Assembly (NCBI GenBank): GCA_034231615.1
Contig: CM067309.1
Location: forward strand, 29,591,860 to 29,655,859
DNA length: 64,000 bases
Origin: Meghimatium bilineatum
Lineage: Eukaryota; Mollusca; Gastropoda; Stylommatophora; Philomycidae
Direction of reading: 5' to 3'
In this document: positions 44,428 to 55,539 of the stretch, in pieces
Layout of the letters: the number at the start of each line of letters is the position of its first letter
How positions within the stretch are numbered: the first letter of the stretch is position 1
Translations under genes and position numbers: made by a program
The notes under the pieces: model-generated
What the model was told of the DNA's origin: nothing
The model's database searches: none
The model's input: only the letters and a program-made list of their open reading frames with translations

Positions 44428-44870
44428 AATGTGCTGCAGTTACATCACAACAATCTATTAGATGTAGATGGTGTTGTAGATGATGCATTTAGACATTGAG
44501 GAAATGTAAATATAACACGACAAGGACACCAACATGGCAGTGTGCAGGTTTGCTTCTAACTAGCAAATCACAGGAAACATTGACTTGTATGCACATCTGC
44601 TGGGGAAGACTGACTACCTAATGGGTCTGCCAAGTGTACTATGATGTTAGTTTATAAACCACACTGCACAATCATCTTGGGTACAATCATACAAGGATGG
44701 CCTACGTTACTTACCCTTGAAGAGTTGGATTTTTCCTAGTATCATTTTGATTTGGCTTGTTAAACCACCTGGCAATTGAGAAGGAAATTAAATCATAAAC
44801 AGTCCATACCCAAATTATGCTAATTTAAGATGAACTTGTTATATAAAATTCAAATGTTTAAATGCAACCA
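44428..44870. other. no gene recognised
   Basis: Unassigned sequence between the SINE and the LINE-Z copy. Confidence 0.45.
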
Positions 44871-45772
44871 CTGCGTCAGGCCTAGAAGATGTCACTAGGG
44901 TAAGACCAACAACAAAAAACTAAACATCTACAGACTGAAAAAAAAAAGTCATAGAAAGCATAATCATCCACCTAGAGGACAAGTTAAAAGCTCTGCATCT
45001 CGGCCAAGCAAATGTGGATTGATGACAGGGCTACCCCCAGAGACAATGCATACACCCCCACTCCTGAAAACCTTGGATACAACAGTTGTAAGAACCATGA
45101 CTAATTTGATTGAAACGATACTGAACTAACAATATGAGATGCATATAGCCTATCAAAATGACCCATCATCAACATAAAAATGGCAGCCTTTTCAACAATA
45201 TGAAGAACAGAACAAGAAAAGCTCTGGAATATGCAAGACAAATGGCTCAGCAAGAAAGCAGATGAGATCTAAACCTATGCTGACAGGAATGATTCCAAAT
45301 GCTTTAACAACTCAACAACAATCTTAGATGCCAATGGAACCTAGCTGCTGAGAAGAAGCCTCAGATAGTAGAGTATTGGACAGCATAATTCCAGGTTGTC
45401 TTCAACCAACTGTCCAGTGTACAAGATGAAGTTATAACATGCAGGTCACAAGTTGAAATAAACAAACAGCTCAACATCCCACCCAGCATGGATGAAGTCA
45501 TGAAAGCAGAAAATCAACTGTCTAATGGGGAAAAACCTGGTGCTGACTCATTTCCAGCAAAAATCTTACACGGCAGGAGGTCCAATGCTGATGTAAAACT
45601 GACAAATCTATTCCATTCAATCTGGAGCAAAGAACTTGTTTCACACAAAAATGAAAGATGCTACCATCATGCTACCTTTACAAGAGCAATCGCCAGTCCT
45701 GTCAGAACCACGGGAATCTCTCTCCTGTCAATTGCCAATCACAGGTAAGATACAGGTAATCACAAGTCTTCC
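44870..45772 (+). pseudogene. second LINE-Z copy, linker to RT fingers
   Basis: Decayed frames give NNMKNRTRKALEYARQMAQQ, a SSVQDEV region, QVEINKQLNIPPSMDEVMKA, GEKPGADSFPAKIL (fingers), TNLFHSIWSKELV and TGISLLSIANHR. It is collinear with LINE-Z at 5906-6618 and 9093-9160. It has many stops, and the frame is interrupted at 45773 by a piggyBac element. Confidence 0.8.
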
Positions 45773-45776
45773 GTAA

Positions 45777-46718
45777 CCCCCTAGCTGTGCTGAGTAAAAA
45801 GCATAAGTCATACAGTGCGGGGAAATTTCAAGGGCTGTTAAATATTTTTCCTTGAACCAATTTGCCCACTACATACTCACGTTAAAGAATTGGAATGTAG
45901 GCCTATTATTATTGTAGGCATATACATTAGGTCTATAGTCTAATTTATGAATTTTTAAATGTTTCTTTATATTACTGGAGATGTGAAAGCTTAATATACA
46001 TTCGTCTCGCAAAATAAACATTATATAAAACAAATAGACCTAATCATAATAACTCGTTTTATTTCGGACGCAAAGTTTTTCCTACCAGTGATAAGCTTCT
46101 CAGCATATTAATTTGTCCCATCACAAATATGTTGTATAATAGTATCATGTATACACATTCAAAGATTCTGAAAACGTTTGCATGATCAATGTTCTGAATC
46201 TTAAACTATTATTGACAGAAGACAAAACTGTTTGCCTTACCCTGTATCACGAATTTGAAACACGTGGTCTACAGATAACTGAATCTAATTCTATATCCTC
46301 TGAATCACTAATACTATCACAAATCAAATTAACACTTTCTAAATCACTTTCTACATCAGATAAACTAATGCTAGAACTATGAGAAAAACTTTCTTCCAAA
46401 AGCGCATAAATCTCTGATTCATTGAGTTTTCGCTTCAACATATTTGTAGGCCTAGATATTGTGGTTAGAGAAAAAAAATTACTGCTCTGTCCACTGACAA
46501 AATTTGAAATGAAACTTACACGTATGCCAAATTTGAATGCCTCGATTTGAAATTGACCTATAGATAGCTTGGACTAGCCAATCAGAGTATTTTATAACAT
46601 TGAGGTGCTTTCAGGGAAAAAATATACACATACTTAAACAAGCCCACCTTAAGGAGATATCCGCATCACGGTAGACACTTTTCTTCGTATCCTTAAGGCG
46701 GCTTCCGCAGGGAACGGG
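45777..46718 (-). mobile_element. piggyBac-like element in LINE-Z
   Basis: TTAA at 46719-46722 and its mutated partner GTAA at 45773-45776 flank it. Both ends start CCC inward (CCCCCTAGCTGTGCTG; CCCGTTCCCTGCGG). Removing it rejoins the LINE-Z frame (LNCLKDHLGQDLLPES follows at 46723). Inside, a minus-strand frame encodes a transposase N-terminus. Most of the transposase is deleted. Confidence 0.7.
46180..46443 (-). pseudogene. piggyBac transposase N-terminal remnant
   Basis: A minus-strand frame beginning MLKRKLNESEIYALLEESF continues with an acidic Ser/Asp/Glu-rich region (DVESDLES, SISDSEDIEL). piggyBac transposases commonly begin with such a short basic-then-acidic N-terminus. No DDD catalytic core is present, so identification rests on this N-terminus and the TTAA-flanked context. 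Confidence 0.5.
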
Positions 46719-46722
46719 TTAA

Positions 46723-47140
46723 CTGCCTAAAGGACCATCTAGGACAAGATCTACTCCCAGAGAGCTAGTGTGGCTTAAAACAGGAAGTAAAACTGTTGAT
46801 ATGACATTTGCTGCTTGAGAACTCATGGAGAAATTTCAGGAGCAACATTGCAATATTTATATGACTTTCACAGATGTAACAAAAGCATTTGACACAGTCA
46901 ACATAAATGGATTATGAAAGTTCATGGGAAAATTTGGCATCCTGTATAAATTTATGAAAATCCTCAAGCTACTTCACATGGCTATGACGGTCTTACACTA
47001 AGCAGATGTGAGCTGTCAAATGCATTTCAAGCTACAAATGACATCAAACAGCTGTCTTCTGGTCCCAACACTTTTCAGCATGATGTTCCCTGCCCTGCTC
47101 ATGGAAAGTCTTCAGGATTGTGAAAATGATGGAATAATAA
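46723..47140 (+). pseudogene. second LINE-Z copy, RT palm
   Basis: It continues after the piggyBac with LKDHLGQDLLPES, a VDMTFAA-like segment near 46797, and FTDVTKAFDTVNINGL (first catalytic Asp), then LVPTLFSMMFPALL and ENDGIII at 47125-47140, where the next piggyBac element interrupts it. The continuation lies at 48412. Confidence 0.75.
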
Positions 47141-47144
47141 TTAA

Positions 47145-48407
47145 CCAATTCCCCCTCAGAGCGCCGTCGCTTCTACTTGCTGACACCTAGAGCGCCGTCG
47201 CGTTGCTTTTTTTACTTGTGTTGTTGCGATCGATATGACTTTTTTGTGTGTGCTGGGTCTATTAAAACCATGACCATTGCGTAGATCCGTGGTTTAGCTT
47301 CCTGTTTTATGTTTAATCTAAGAGATTGGAAAAAATATGGATTTATTACAATTTTTTTTTAATTAGCAAATTATTAGACCTAGTTTTGGAAATGGAAGAT
47401 ATTATTCATATGTACACTGATGATGACAGCTGTAGTTACGATGGAAATATGCACGATGTAGGTAATTTGCGTATCAAATATAACGTGGAAAGTGACAGTG
47501 ATGTTCCTTGTTAGATAGGCCTAATGTTTCCGACAAAGAGATGGACATGCGTGGCACTCATTGTGACATCGCAAATTTCGCTGTAGTGATGTAGTTTTTC
47601 GAGTAGAAGTTGAGAGTTTTGTACAAAACATTGGGTCTGTACATAATCTTGATGAGATTGCCACACGTTATGAATACTTTAGCATCATTGTCAATGATGA
47701 GTTTATCAATTTGCAGCCGATCGGACAAATTTGTATGTAATATAACACACAGAACAAACAAGGAAAGAAGACATCAGCAACCGCCATTGAAATAAAACTT
47801 CATTTTTTAAATTTATATTATGATGGACCTGTGTATTCTGTTTGAGTATGGCATGTACTGGAGTACAGATGACAGGTTCCTGCCGAAGACGGCTGTGTCG
47901 GGCCATTGGCGCAACTAAAATGGCGACACAACGCATTTCCATTCTCTGGACTACATCTTGCTGGAAATCTACTAGGACAATTGTCCTGCTACAAGAGACA
48001 TCCAGCGGGAGTTTGAGAATGAACGCTGAAGAAGAAGATGACAGGTTCAACGTTTTGGGTATCTCACCCTGTTTGGAAATAAGGGTATTTGAGAATATAT
48101 CTCAATATTTTCGTCTCAATATGACTCCTCTACTCAACACCCCAAAGGTAAAAAAATAATTTCCCCCACATTATGTCGAGTTTGACAGTTTATTATTTAA
48201 AACATATATGTATTAAATTATCTTTGATATAGGTTTATGCAAGACTATTCATTTTTCTATTGATCTGCCAAGTCTGAGTATGATATGATGAATAGTTTGA
48301 AAGAACATGCAATTTTGTCATAATCGTATCCATATTTTGGAGGAGTTGTGCCCCTTGCCTTAGGGATCAGGGATTGACAATTGGGAAATCTCATACGGGT
48401 GAAAGGG
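47145..48407 (+). mobile_element. second piggyBac-like element in the same LINE-Z
   Basis: Intact TTAA at 47141-47144 and 48408-48411. Removing 47145-48411 rejoins the LINE-Z sequence (ENDGIII to KEREPFNLR). Inside, plus-strand frames give an acidic N-terminus (EMEDIIHMYTDDD, VESDSDV) and, near 47670-47740, EYFSIIVNDEFI then FAADRTNLYVI, resembling the conserved segment at the start of the piggyBac core. It is frameshifted and interrupted by SINE-A at 47880-48035. Confidence 0.7.
47880..48035 (+). mobile_element. SINE-A with 13-bp target duplication
   Basis: Flanked by AGATGACAGGTTC at 47867-47879 and 48036-48048. This is the clearest family member: head TGCCGAAGACGGCTGTGTCG, CAACTAAAATGGCGACACAA, TGGACTACATCTTGCTGGAA, TGTCCTGCTACAAGAGA, GTTTGAGAATGAACGCTG and a GAA tail. 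Confidence 0.9.
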
Positions 48408-48411
48408 TTAA

Positions 48412-48456
48412 TATGGGACTGAAGGAGAGAGAGCCATTTAATCTTAGATGATTACA
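48412..48456 (+). pseudogene. second LINE-Z copy, last remnant
   Basis: KEREPFNLR corresponds to the GGLFNLSR segment of LINE-Z at 9615-9640. Homology then stops against the 62-bp array. Confidence 0.5.
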
Positions 48457-48474
48457 ATTGTGAGATCATACTAT

Positions 48475-48650
48475 GTTACATACTTGTGAAATCGTAACGC
48501 AACTGCTAATGATCTATGGAACAAAATGTTAACAATGTTACATACTTGTGAAATCGTAACGCAACTGCTGATGATCTATGGAACAAAATGTTAACAATGT
48601 TACATACTTGTGAAATCGTAACACAACTGCTGATGATCTATGCCAGTGTG
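48475..48650. repeat. 62-bp repeat spanning the exon D splice donor, three copies
   Basis: On the minus strand the unit runs CATAGATCATCAGCAGTTG, CGTTACGATTTCACAA then GTATGTAACATTGTTAACAT and TTTGTTC. The first (rightmost) unit begins inside exon D. Each unit contains CAA|GTATGT, a plausible 5' splice site. Two further units lie at 37583-37708. Confidence 0.85.
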
Positions 48651-48800
48651 CTCCAGCATCTTGGAAACTGATCTCTGGTTTAACTGCAACTTCAGAAGCT
48701 GAAGCTGACTCCTCAGGAGAGTTGGGGAGTGTTGAAGGAATTGTATTCAGTGATGTGAAAGATGCAGCTGAAGTAAGGGACTCAGGAGATGATCTATGTT
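48608..48800 (-). CDS. host gene exon D, Ser/Pro-rich
   Basis: The acceptor (T-run, then TGCCTACTCACAG) is on the minus strand. The split codon from exon C is completed to Glu (phase 1), followed by HRSSPESLTSAASFTSLN, STLPNSPEESASASEV, KPEISFQDAGAHW and HRSSAVVLRFH. The proposed donor CAA|GTATGT at 48608/48607 leaves phase 2, which exon E requires. The last part of the exon (48608-48643) belongs to the 62-bp repeat, and two more copies of the same donor follow in the intron. The region is low-complexity and Ser-rich, likely disordered. The acceptor is well supported; the donor choice is less certain. Confidence 0.55.
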
Positions 48801-49719
48801 CTGTGAGTAGGCAAAAGACATATTTTTTTTTTTTAGAAAAACACAAAAATGTAAGAAAAATTAATTTTCTAATCATTACCGAGATAAATAATACTGGAGA
48901 TAGAGAGCTGCGGAGAGCAATGATCTCCTACGCCAGCCGGTATGACACTGATGATGATGACGACCGAGATAAATTTGTAAGGTTTCTAAAATATACTTAA
49001 TCACAAAGTTGTATTTTTAGATACACTTTCAGATTATTATCCACAATTCTGACTTACTACAACTCTAACTCCTCTCAACCCTGTAAAAGATGGAACACAG
49101 ACATCAAAGAAGCCACAGGAACAAGCTTACAAACCGCACACAAGAAGTCCAAAGAACTCTTCCACTCCTGATGCTGCAAGGCAAACAAGTGCCACAGCGT
49201 ACAGATAGATAGTCCACTGAGCCGCTAAAATCGACATTTTGGAGGCCCCATATGCCAAAAGCCGTTTAAATCTACATTATGATATGAATTTACTATATTG
49301 AATTATAAACATCACGATGTCCGTAAAATCAAATGAACTGTTCCTATCTGTGGTACTTCCGATCCAGAGATAATCTATCTATAAAGGCATGCTTCGTTAG
49401 AAATAATAAAGGTTGTGTTTGAGCACTAATTTCACATAAACGTGTAACATATTGCTACTTGTATTTCTATCTATCTATTCGCTTAAACCCTTTGTTGCCT
49501 TTCAGCATCAGGGGTAGAAGAGTTTTCTTAATCGGCCCTCTTGTGTACTGAGTATATTGTGGAATTTGTGGCCTCTTTTATTTCAGTGGTCCATCGTTTT
49601 TGAGGTCGCTTTGTATTTCATGCTACTTGTATTTGAAGTAATGAAATCTAGATACCCTCAATGTTTTACAACTAGTTAGGCTTTTGAAATGTACCAAAAT
49701 ACCTTAGGTAATACGTTAG
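48801..49719. other. intron sequence, nothing recognised
   Basis: AT-rich. GACTTACTACAACTCT at about 49050 matches the left flank of the 21-bp array at 50637, and AGCATCAGGGGTAGAAGAG at 49504 nearly matches 11551-11569. No gene is seen. Confidence 0.4.
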
Positions 49720-50140
49720 ATCCTGATGACGACACAGTTTCGTTGGACAGGTCATTTAGTGTGTATGCCAGACCATCGTCTGCCAAAGATACTTCTCTAT
49801 GGTGAGCTGGAGAAGGGCACACGAACTCAAGGTGGCCAAAAGAAGCGCTACAAGGACTCGTTAAAGAACTCACTGAAAGCCTTTGAAAAAGACCACGAAC
49901 ATGGGAAGAACTTGCACAAAATAGATCTACATGGCATTCTAAAATAAAAAAGAGCGCATCATCTTGTGAAAAGAAGAGAAATGCAGCAGCTCAACAGCGG
50001 AGAGCAGCTAGAAAGTCACGGATAGACCAAGATCCGTCTACAGTCGTCATTCCATGTCCGAACTATCCAAGGACATTTACAGCTCGAACAGGGCTTATTA
50101 GCCATCTACAAACTTATAATCCAGGACATAACTAAAATTG
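49720..50140 (+). pseudogene. LINE-Z C-terminal fragment with degenerate zinc finger
   Basis: FRWTGHLVCMPDHRLPKILL, then GGQKKRYKDSLKNSLKAFEK, then in another frame AARKSRIDQ, and a finger-like CPNYPRTFTARTGLISHLQT matching the LINE-Z C2H2 finger (the first C-x2-C and last His are lost). It ends near an ATCATCACC tail. Confidence 0.8.
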
Positions 50141-50524
50141 AATTTTCAAAAGTGGATGTAACAAATGGTCATCATCACCTGTGATGGACGAACAATAGGC
50201 CTAATAATTATTATGATCTTACTTTGATGAAAATTCTGATTCAGAGTTGAGTGTTGATGAAGCTGAGGGGGAATGTCCAATGCAATATATATATATATAT
50301 ATGACTATCACCATTATCTACATTCAAAAACATGATTTTTGGAGTATTACATTTGGATGTGAATACTCAGTCCTTTATATAAGGCATAGTCATTTGTATT
50401 ATATATTTCTAAGGTTATGTAAATAAGCCATGGGCACTAAAATGTAGGACTAAAGAATAGAATATGTCATGGAAAATGCATATTTTGTATGTATTTGCTC
50501 ATATCAAAACAATGTGACATCACT

Positions 50525-50600
50525 CGAATGGCTGCTGAAATGGAGAGCTGAGCACTTTTGGGAATGTCCTATGTGCTGTGATGCTAGTTTCTAATTTTTA
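50525..50600 (+). mobile_element. SINE-B fragment
   Basis: CTCGAATGGCTGCTGAAAT, GAGCACTTTTGGGAATGTCC, TGTGCTGTGATGCTAGTTTC align with SINE-B at 42700-42780. Confidence 0.6.
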
Positions 50601-50636
50601 GCTACACTTTCAGACAATTAGTGTTATCCACCATTC

Positions 50637-50829
50637 TGACTTACTACAACTCTCTAAGGACAAGCTACAACTCTCTAAAGACCAACTACAACTCTCTAAG
50701 GACCAGTTACAACTCTCTAAGGACCAACTACAACTCTCTAAGGACCAACTACAAATCTCTAAAGATCAACTACAAATCTCTAAAGACCAACTACAACTCT
50801 TTAAGGACCAGCTACAACTCTCTAAAGAG
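50637..50829. repeat. 21-bp minisatellite, left part
   Basis: The unit is CTACAACTCTCTAAGGACCA plus A, about nine copies. It is interrupted by PLE-B and continues at 52691. The seven-codon period opens an NSLRTNY frame. Confidence 0.9.
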
Positions 50830-52690
50830 TAATGCAAAATGATGTAAAAAGGTTACTAAAACACTTACCTAGCCTATTAATAAAAATATATTTTTAAGAA
50901 AAAAAACAAAAAACATACAATAAAACTAAACAGGACAATTCTCAACGTATCGGCTCAAATTGAACCTTTTTCAAGAGACAAACAACAGAAAACGACAAAA
51001 TAAAAAAATAAATAGATGTCTATATTTCATCAAGCCCTCGTCTCCATAATAGCGCAGGGATGGCAACGCATCTAGTCAAAGTGAAAATGCGTGCATTCAT
51101 TATAAACAAACCGAAAGTGGGAAATTAGAGACACTATAGATGAGTGCAAGAATAATAAAAGAAAAAGATAAGAAAAATACCCCTTTTGTCACTCTATCAG
51201 ACAGGCAGGTTTTAAGAACATAGTCACAACAGGCACGACTGAAGGGAACAGAGACAGATGGGGAAGTGAGAAAATATTCATGTGACAACCTAGCAAGGCT
51301 TGGAAACAATGATCCTGATAACAATACTGTGAACAGAGAACCATGGTCACCTACGCCAACAAGAATGGCATATGACAATGATAGATGAGTAATGATGAGG
51401 TTGTGTGGTGGTGGGGTGAGTGGGTTTGGGGAAGGAAGGATAGAAGAAGAATCAACATTTGAAAACGCATGGAATGAATGTGAAACCAAATATAGACATA
51501 AACATATATATAAAACCAAACCTAAACATACATAGAAATGTAAACACACACCAAGAGTCAAGAAATAAACACATAACAAGATGGACACAGATGTGTGAAG
51601 GATACCCACACAAAATGCACAGGCATGTAAATGTATCCACACACAGGAAAGGGCTCACACCAGAATAGGTATACACATTGACACAGAATGGAGATACGTG
51701 CATTAACATAAAAAAGCGCTCACATAAATATACATATATATATGTATACACAAATATGAACATTCATGCACATAAACACTTTCTCATATAAATAATAACA
51801 TGAACATTCATACACATAGAAACATATACATATATTAATGTAAATATAAACGTTCGTTCACATAAAGATAATGCTATAACAACTGCATATGTATACATAC
51901 AAATGTGTGGCCCAAAGTAATTGTGTGGATACATAGAACCATGTAAAACGAAATGCACATACAAATAACTATATATGTGTGGGCACCCATCGAAGAGACA
52001 ACTGCAATAAAAACGAGGAAATCAAAATCTAAATATGTAAATGATTTAACAATAACAAAATGGCAGAGTACAAAATAATCACATATTGACATACACAAAC
52101 GAAAGAAGACATAAAGGAATTATATAGAAGAACGGCAAACACAAAAATAATAATTATTCACGAAAGTGTACAAAGACAAATAATTACAAGAATCAGTGCA
52201 ATACGGGAGTAGAGGGTATAAAGAAAAGGTGGGTAACTCAAACAAAACGGTGATTAATGTTCATTCCGTTTGGTTGCAAGACTCCCATATGACAACTTGC
52301 ACTCATCTATAGTGTCTCTAATTTCCCACTTTCGGTTTGTTTATAATGAATGCACGCATTTTCACTTTGACTAGATGCGTTGCCATCCCTGCGCTATTAT
52401 GGAGACGAGGGCTTGATGAAATATAGACATCTATTTATTTTTTTATTTTGTCGTTTTCTGTTGTTTGTCTCTTGAAAAAGGTTCAATTTGAGCCGATACG
52501 TTGAGAATTGTCCTGTTTAGTTTTATTGTATGTTTTTTGTTTTTTTTCTTAAAAATATATTTTTATTAATAGGCTAGGTAAGTGTTTTAGTAACCTTTTT
52601 ACATCATTTTGCATTACTATTTGTTCATTAGGTTACTGCGGCACCATCCACTTTGTCGGACACCCTCTGGCCATTTGGTTATTTATATAA
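50830..52690 (-). mobile_element. Penelope-like element PLE-B, nested in the 21-bp array
   Basis: The left arm (50830-51290) and the inverted right arm (52300-52640) are homologous to those of PLE-A. The interior (51290-52300) matches only the PLE-A 3' UTR up to the GIY-YIG C-terminus, so no RT or nuclease remains. It interrupts the 21-bp minisatellite. CTCTCTAA lies on both sides, but the repetitive target makes the duplication length unclear. Confidence 0.85.
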
Positions 52691-52905
52691 CTCTCTAAGG
52701 ACCAACTACAACTCTCTAAGGACCAGCTACAACTCTCTAAGGACCAACTACAACTCTCTAAGGACCAGTTACAACTCTCTAAAGACCAACTACAACTCTT
52801 TAAGGACCAACTACAACTCTCTAAGGACCAACTACAACTCTCTAAGGACCAGTTACAACTCTCTAAAGACCAACTACAACTCTTTAAGGACCAACTACAA
52901 CTCTA
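52691..52905. repeat. 21-bp minisatellite, right part
   Basis: About ten copies, the same unit as 50637-50829. Confidence 0.9.
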
Positions 52906-53029
52906 CAGATAAGTTACCACTCTGTTTTTGTGTGGATCGGTGAATAAAATTGCTTTTTTCAGTCTCTCACTGGCTAGGTGAAATATTACATGTAATAATA
53001 TGTATTTCATAGATAGATAGACTGGCTAG

Positions 53030-53400
53030 GTCACCGAATCTTCATTTGATGTGCTGGCATGCTCTTCTGAATCATGGTCTTAGTGTCCCCATCTTTATGG
53101 TAAGGGGGCCCATGATATGATGAATTGCTTGATGTTGCACATTGCTCAGAGTTTGTAGATAGAAATTGGCTGCTGGAGTCCAAGCTGATGATCCGTAGCC
53201 TAGTACTCGTGTAATTAGACTTGTATAAAGTTGCCTCATTCCATTCCCCCTCCCCCAACTTGTTCCTGTCAATTTCCTTGGGATGGCAAGTTAATTTCTT
53301 GCCTTTTTCTCTATTTTCTCAATATGAGCCCTCCAAATCAATTTACTATCCAGTGTGGTGTCCACATACCCCGGCTCCTCTTCTGTTTAGAAATGTATTT
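53030..53400 (-). pseudogene. antisense LINE-R-type RT thumb fragment
   Basis: Minus-strand frames read VDTTLDSKLIWRAHIEKIEK, LAIPRKLTGTSWGRGNGM, RQLYTSLITRVLGYGSSAW and LSNVQHQAIHHIMGPLTIKM. These are collinear with 39880-40170 of LINE-R but clearly diverged, so a related family. Confidence 0.75.
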
Positions 53401-53429
53401 TCCAAGTTTTATTTCTACTGCTGTGTCCT

Positions 53430-53595
53430 TACTTCTTCTTCAGCGTTCATTCTCAAACTCTCGTTAGATCTCTCATGTAACAGGGTAATGATATCCTACT
53501 AGATTTCTAGCAGGATAGATGATGTAATTGCGCAGTGTCTGCATTTTATTTGAGCTAATAACCCCCAACACATTCATCTTCGGTGGTGTGATTAT
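53430..53595 (-). mobile_element. SINE-A whose head runs into a minisatellite
   Basis: The minus strand has the GAA tail (CTTCTTCTTCAGCG on plus at 53430), GAGTTTGAGAATGAACG and CTGCTAGAAATC, with damage in the middle, then the head. The head continues directly into the 46-bp array. Confidence 0.7.
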
Positions 53596-54825
53596 TTGAG
53601 CTAATAACCCCCAACACATTCATCTTCGGTGGTGTGATTATTTGAGCTAATAACCCCCAACACATTCATCTTCGGTGGTGTGATTATTTGAGCTAATAAC
53701 CCCCAACACATTCATCTTCGGTGGTGTGATTATTTGAGCTAATAACCCCCAACACATTCATCTTCGGTGGTGTGATTGTTTGAGCTAATAACCCAACACA
53801 TTCATCTTCGGTGGTGTGATTATTTGAGCTAATAACCCCCAACACATTCATCTTCGGTGGTGTGATTATTTGAGCTAATAACCCCCAACACATTCATCTT
53901 CGGTGGTGTGATTATTTGAGCTAATAACCCCCAACACATTCATCTTCGGTGGTGTGATTATTTGAGCTAATAACCCCCAACACATTCATCTTCGGTGGTG
54001 TGATTATATGAGCTAATAACCCCCAACACATTCATCTTCGGTGGTGTGATTATTTGAGCTAATAACCCCCAACACATTCATCTTCGGTGGTGTGATTATT
54101 TGAGCTAATAACCCAACACATTCATCTTCGGTGGTGTGATTATTTGAGCTAATAACCCCCAACACATTCATCTTCGGTGGTGTGATTATTTGAGCTAATA
54201 ACCCCCAACACATTCATCTTCGGTGGTGTGATTATTTGAGCTAATAACCCCCAACACATTCATCTTCGGTGGTGTGATTATTTGAGCTAATAACCCCCAA
54301 CACATTCATCTTCGGTGGTGTGATTGTTTGAGCTAATAATCCCCAACACATTCATCTTCGGTGGTGTGATTATTTGAGCTAATAACCCCCAACACATTCA
54401 TCTTCGGTGGTGTGATTATATGAGCTAATAACCCCCAACACATTCATCTTCGGTGGTGTGATTATTTGAGCTAATAACCCCCAACACATTCATCTTCGGT
54501 GGTGTGATTATTTGAGCTAATAACCCAACACATTCATCTTCGGTGGTGTGATTGTTTGAGCTAATAACCCAACACATTCATCTTCGGTGGTGTGATTATT
54601 TGAGCTAATAACCCCCAACACATTCATCTTCGGTGGTGTGATTATTTGAGCTAATAACCCAACACATTCATCTTCGGTGGTGTGATTGTTTGAGCTAATA
54701 ACCCAAAACATTCATCTTCGGTGGTGTGATTATTTGAGCTAATAACCCAACACATTCATCTTCGGTGGTGTGAATATTTGAGCTAATAAACCAACACATT
54801 CATCTTCGGTGGTGTGATTATTTGA
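53546..54825. repeat. 46-bp minisatellite derived from the SINE-A head, about 28 copies
   Basis: The unit is TGATTATTTGAGCTAATAAC, CCCCAACACATTCATCTTCG, GTGGTG, with a 43-bp variant lacking CCC and others with GTTT or ATAT. It aligns with the reverse complement of the SINE-A head (TTATTTGCGCCAATGGCCCG, ACACATCCGTCTTCGGCGG). Confidence 0.9.
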
Positions 54826-55029
54826 GAGGAGAATGAAGAATGTTACCTTTTTCTTTTGATGATCTTTTGTTGAAGGCATGCATAATAAAAGTCACAGGGG
54901 TCCCATATTTATATTTACTCCCAGCCAATGACAGGTATTACAGATAGGTATTACAGATAGCTATGTATATTTGTTATTAACAATAATAATAAAATATTTA
55001 AACTACAATAATGTATTTAAAATGAGTAC

Positions 55030-55243
55030 CCTTGGAGACTGTGCCAATGTCATTTCCATCTTTATTTATGTTCATCTGACTCAAGTTCTCCCCTTCTTGG
55101 ATTGTGTGCCATGTTTCGCTACCATCATAGTTTTTCACAGAAAAAGTCACAGTTGTGGGAACTGATGACTGCTTGAAGCCAGACTCAATACGCACAACCA
55201 AAGGAGGTGGGGCAATGTATGCTCTTTCACAAGAAATGGGTGT
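55030..55243 (-). CDS. host gene exon C, beta-rich
   Basis: The acceptor (AATTTTTTTCTCCAG) is on the minus strand. It starts in phase 0 with TPISCERAYIAPPPLVVRIE, then SGFKQSSVPTTVTFSVKNYD, GSETWHTIQEGENLSQM and DIGTVSK. The donor is CCAAGG|GTACTC, leaving phase 1. Alternating hydrophobic residues around VVRIESG and TVTFSV suggest a beta-sandwich fold, but I do not recognise the family. Both splice sites and the phase fit exons B and D. This is the best-supported exon. Confidence 0.7.
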
Positions 55244-55539
55244 CTGGAGAAAAAAATTTATCACATGGTAATTGTTGCACAGGCCCAAAAACAGAATTCA
55301 ACAAATGTTACTTTAAGAAAGAAAATTATTATTTTATTTATGGCAACAGTGTATGTTCTAGCACAGTATTTCTCAAAATTTTCCAGCTGACAATCTACTT
55401 GGACATTTTGCCAACACACCCAATGTTAAACTCCAACTTAAACCCACTCCTACTTTTTCAATAATATGTACTTACTGCGCAAAACTGAAATCCAACAGGT
55501 AGATCCAGGAATAGGGTAATAAAGTTTAGCTAATACTTA
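55244..55539. other. intron, nothing recognised
   Basis: AT-rich sequence with no repeat or coding signal seen. Confidence 0.4.

Noticed and set aside
48538-48640. Hammerhead ribozyme around CTGATGATCTATGG
   Set aside because: No GAAA partner at the right distance and no stem II complementarity.
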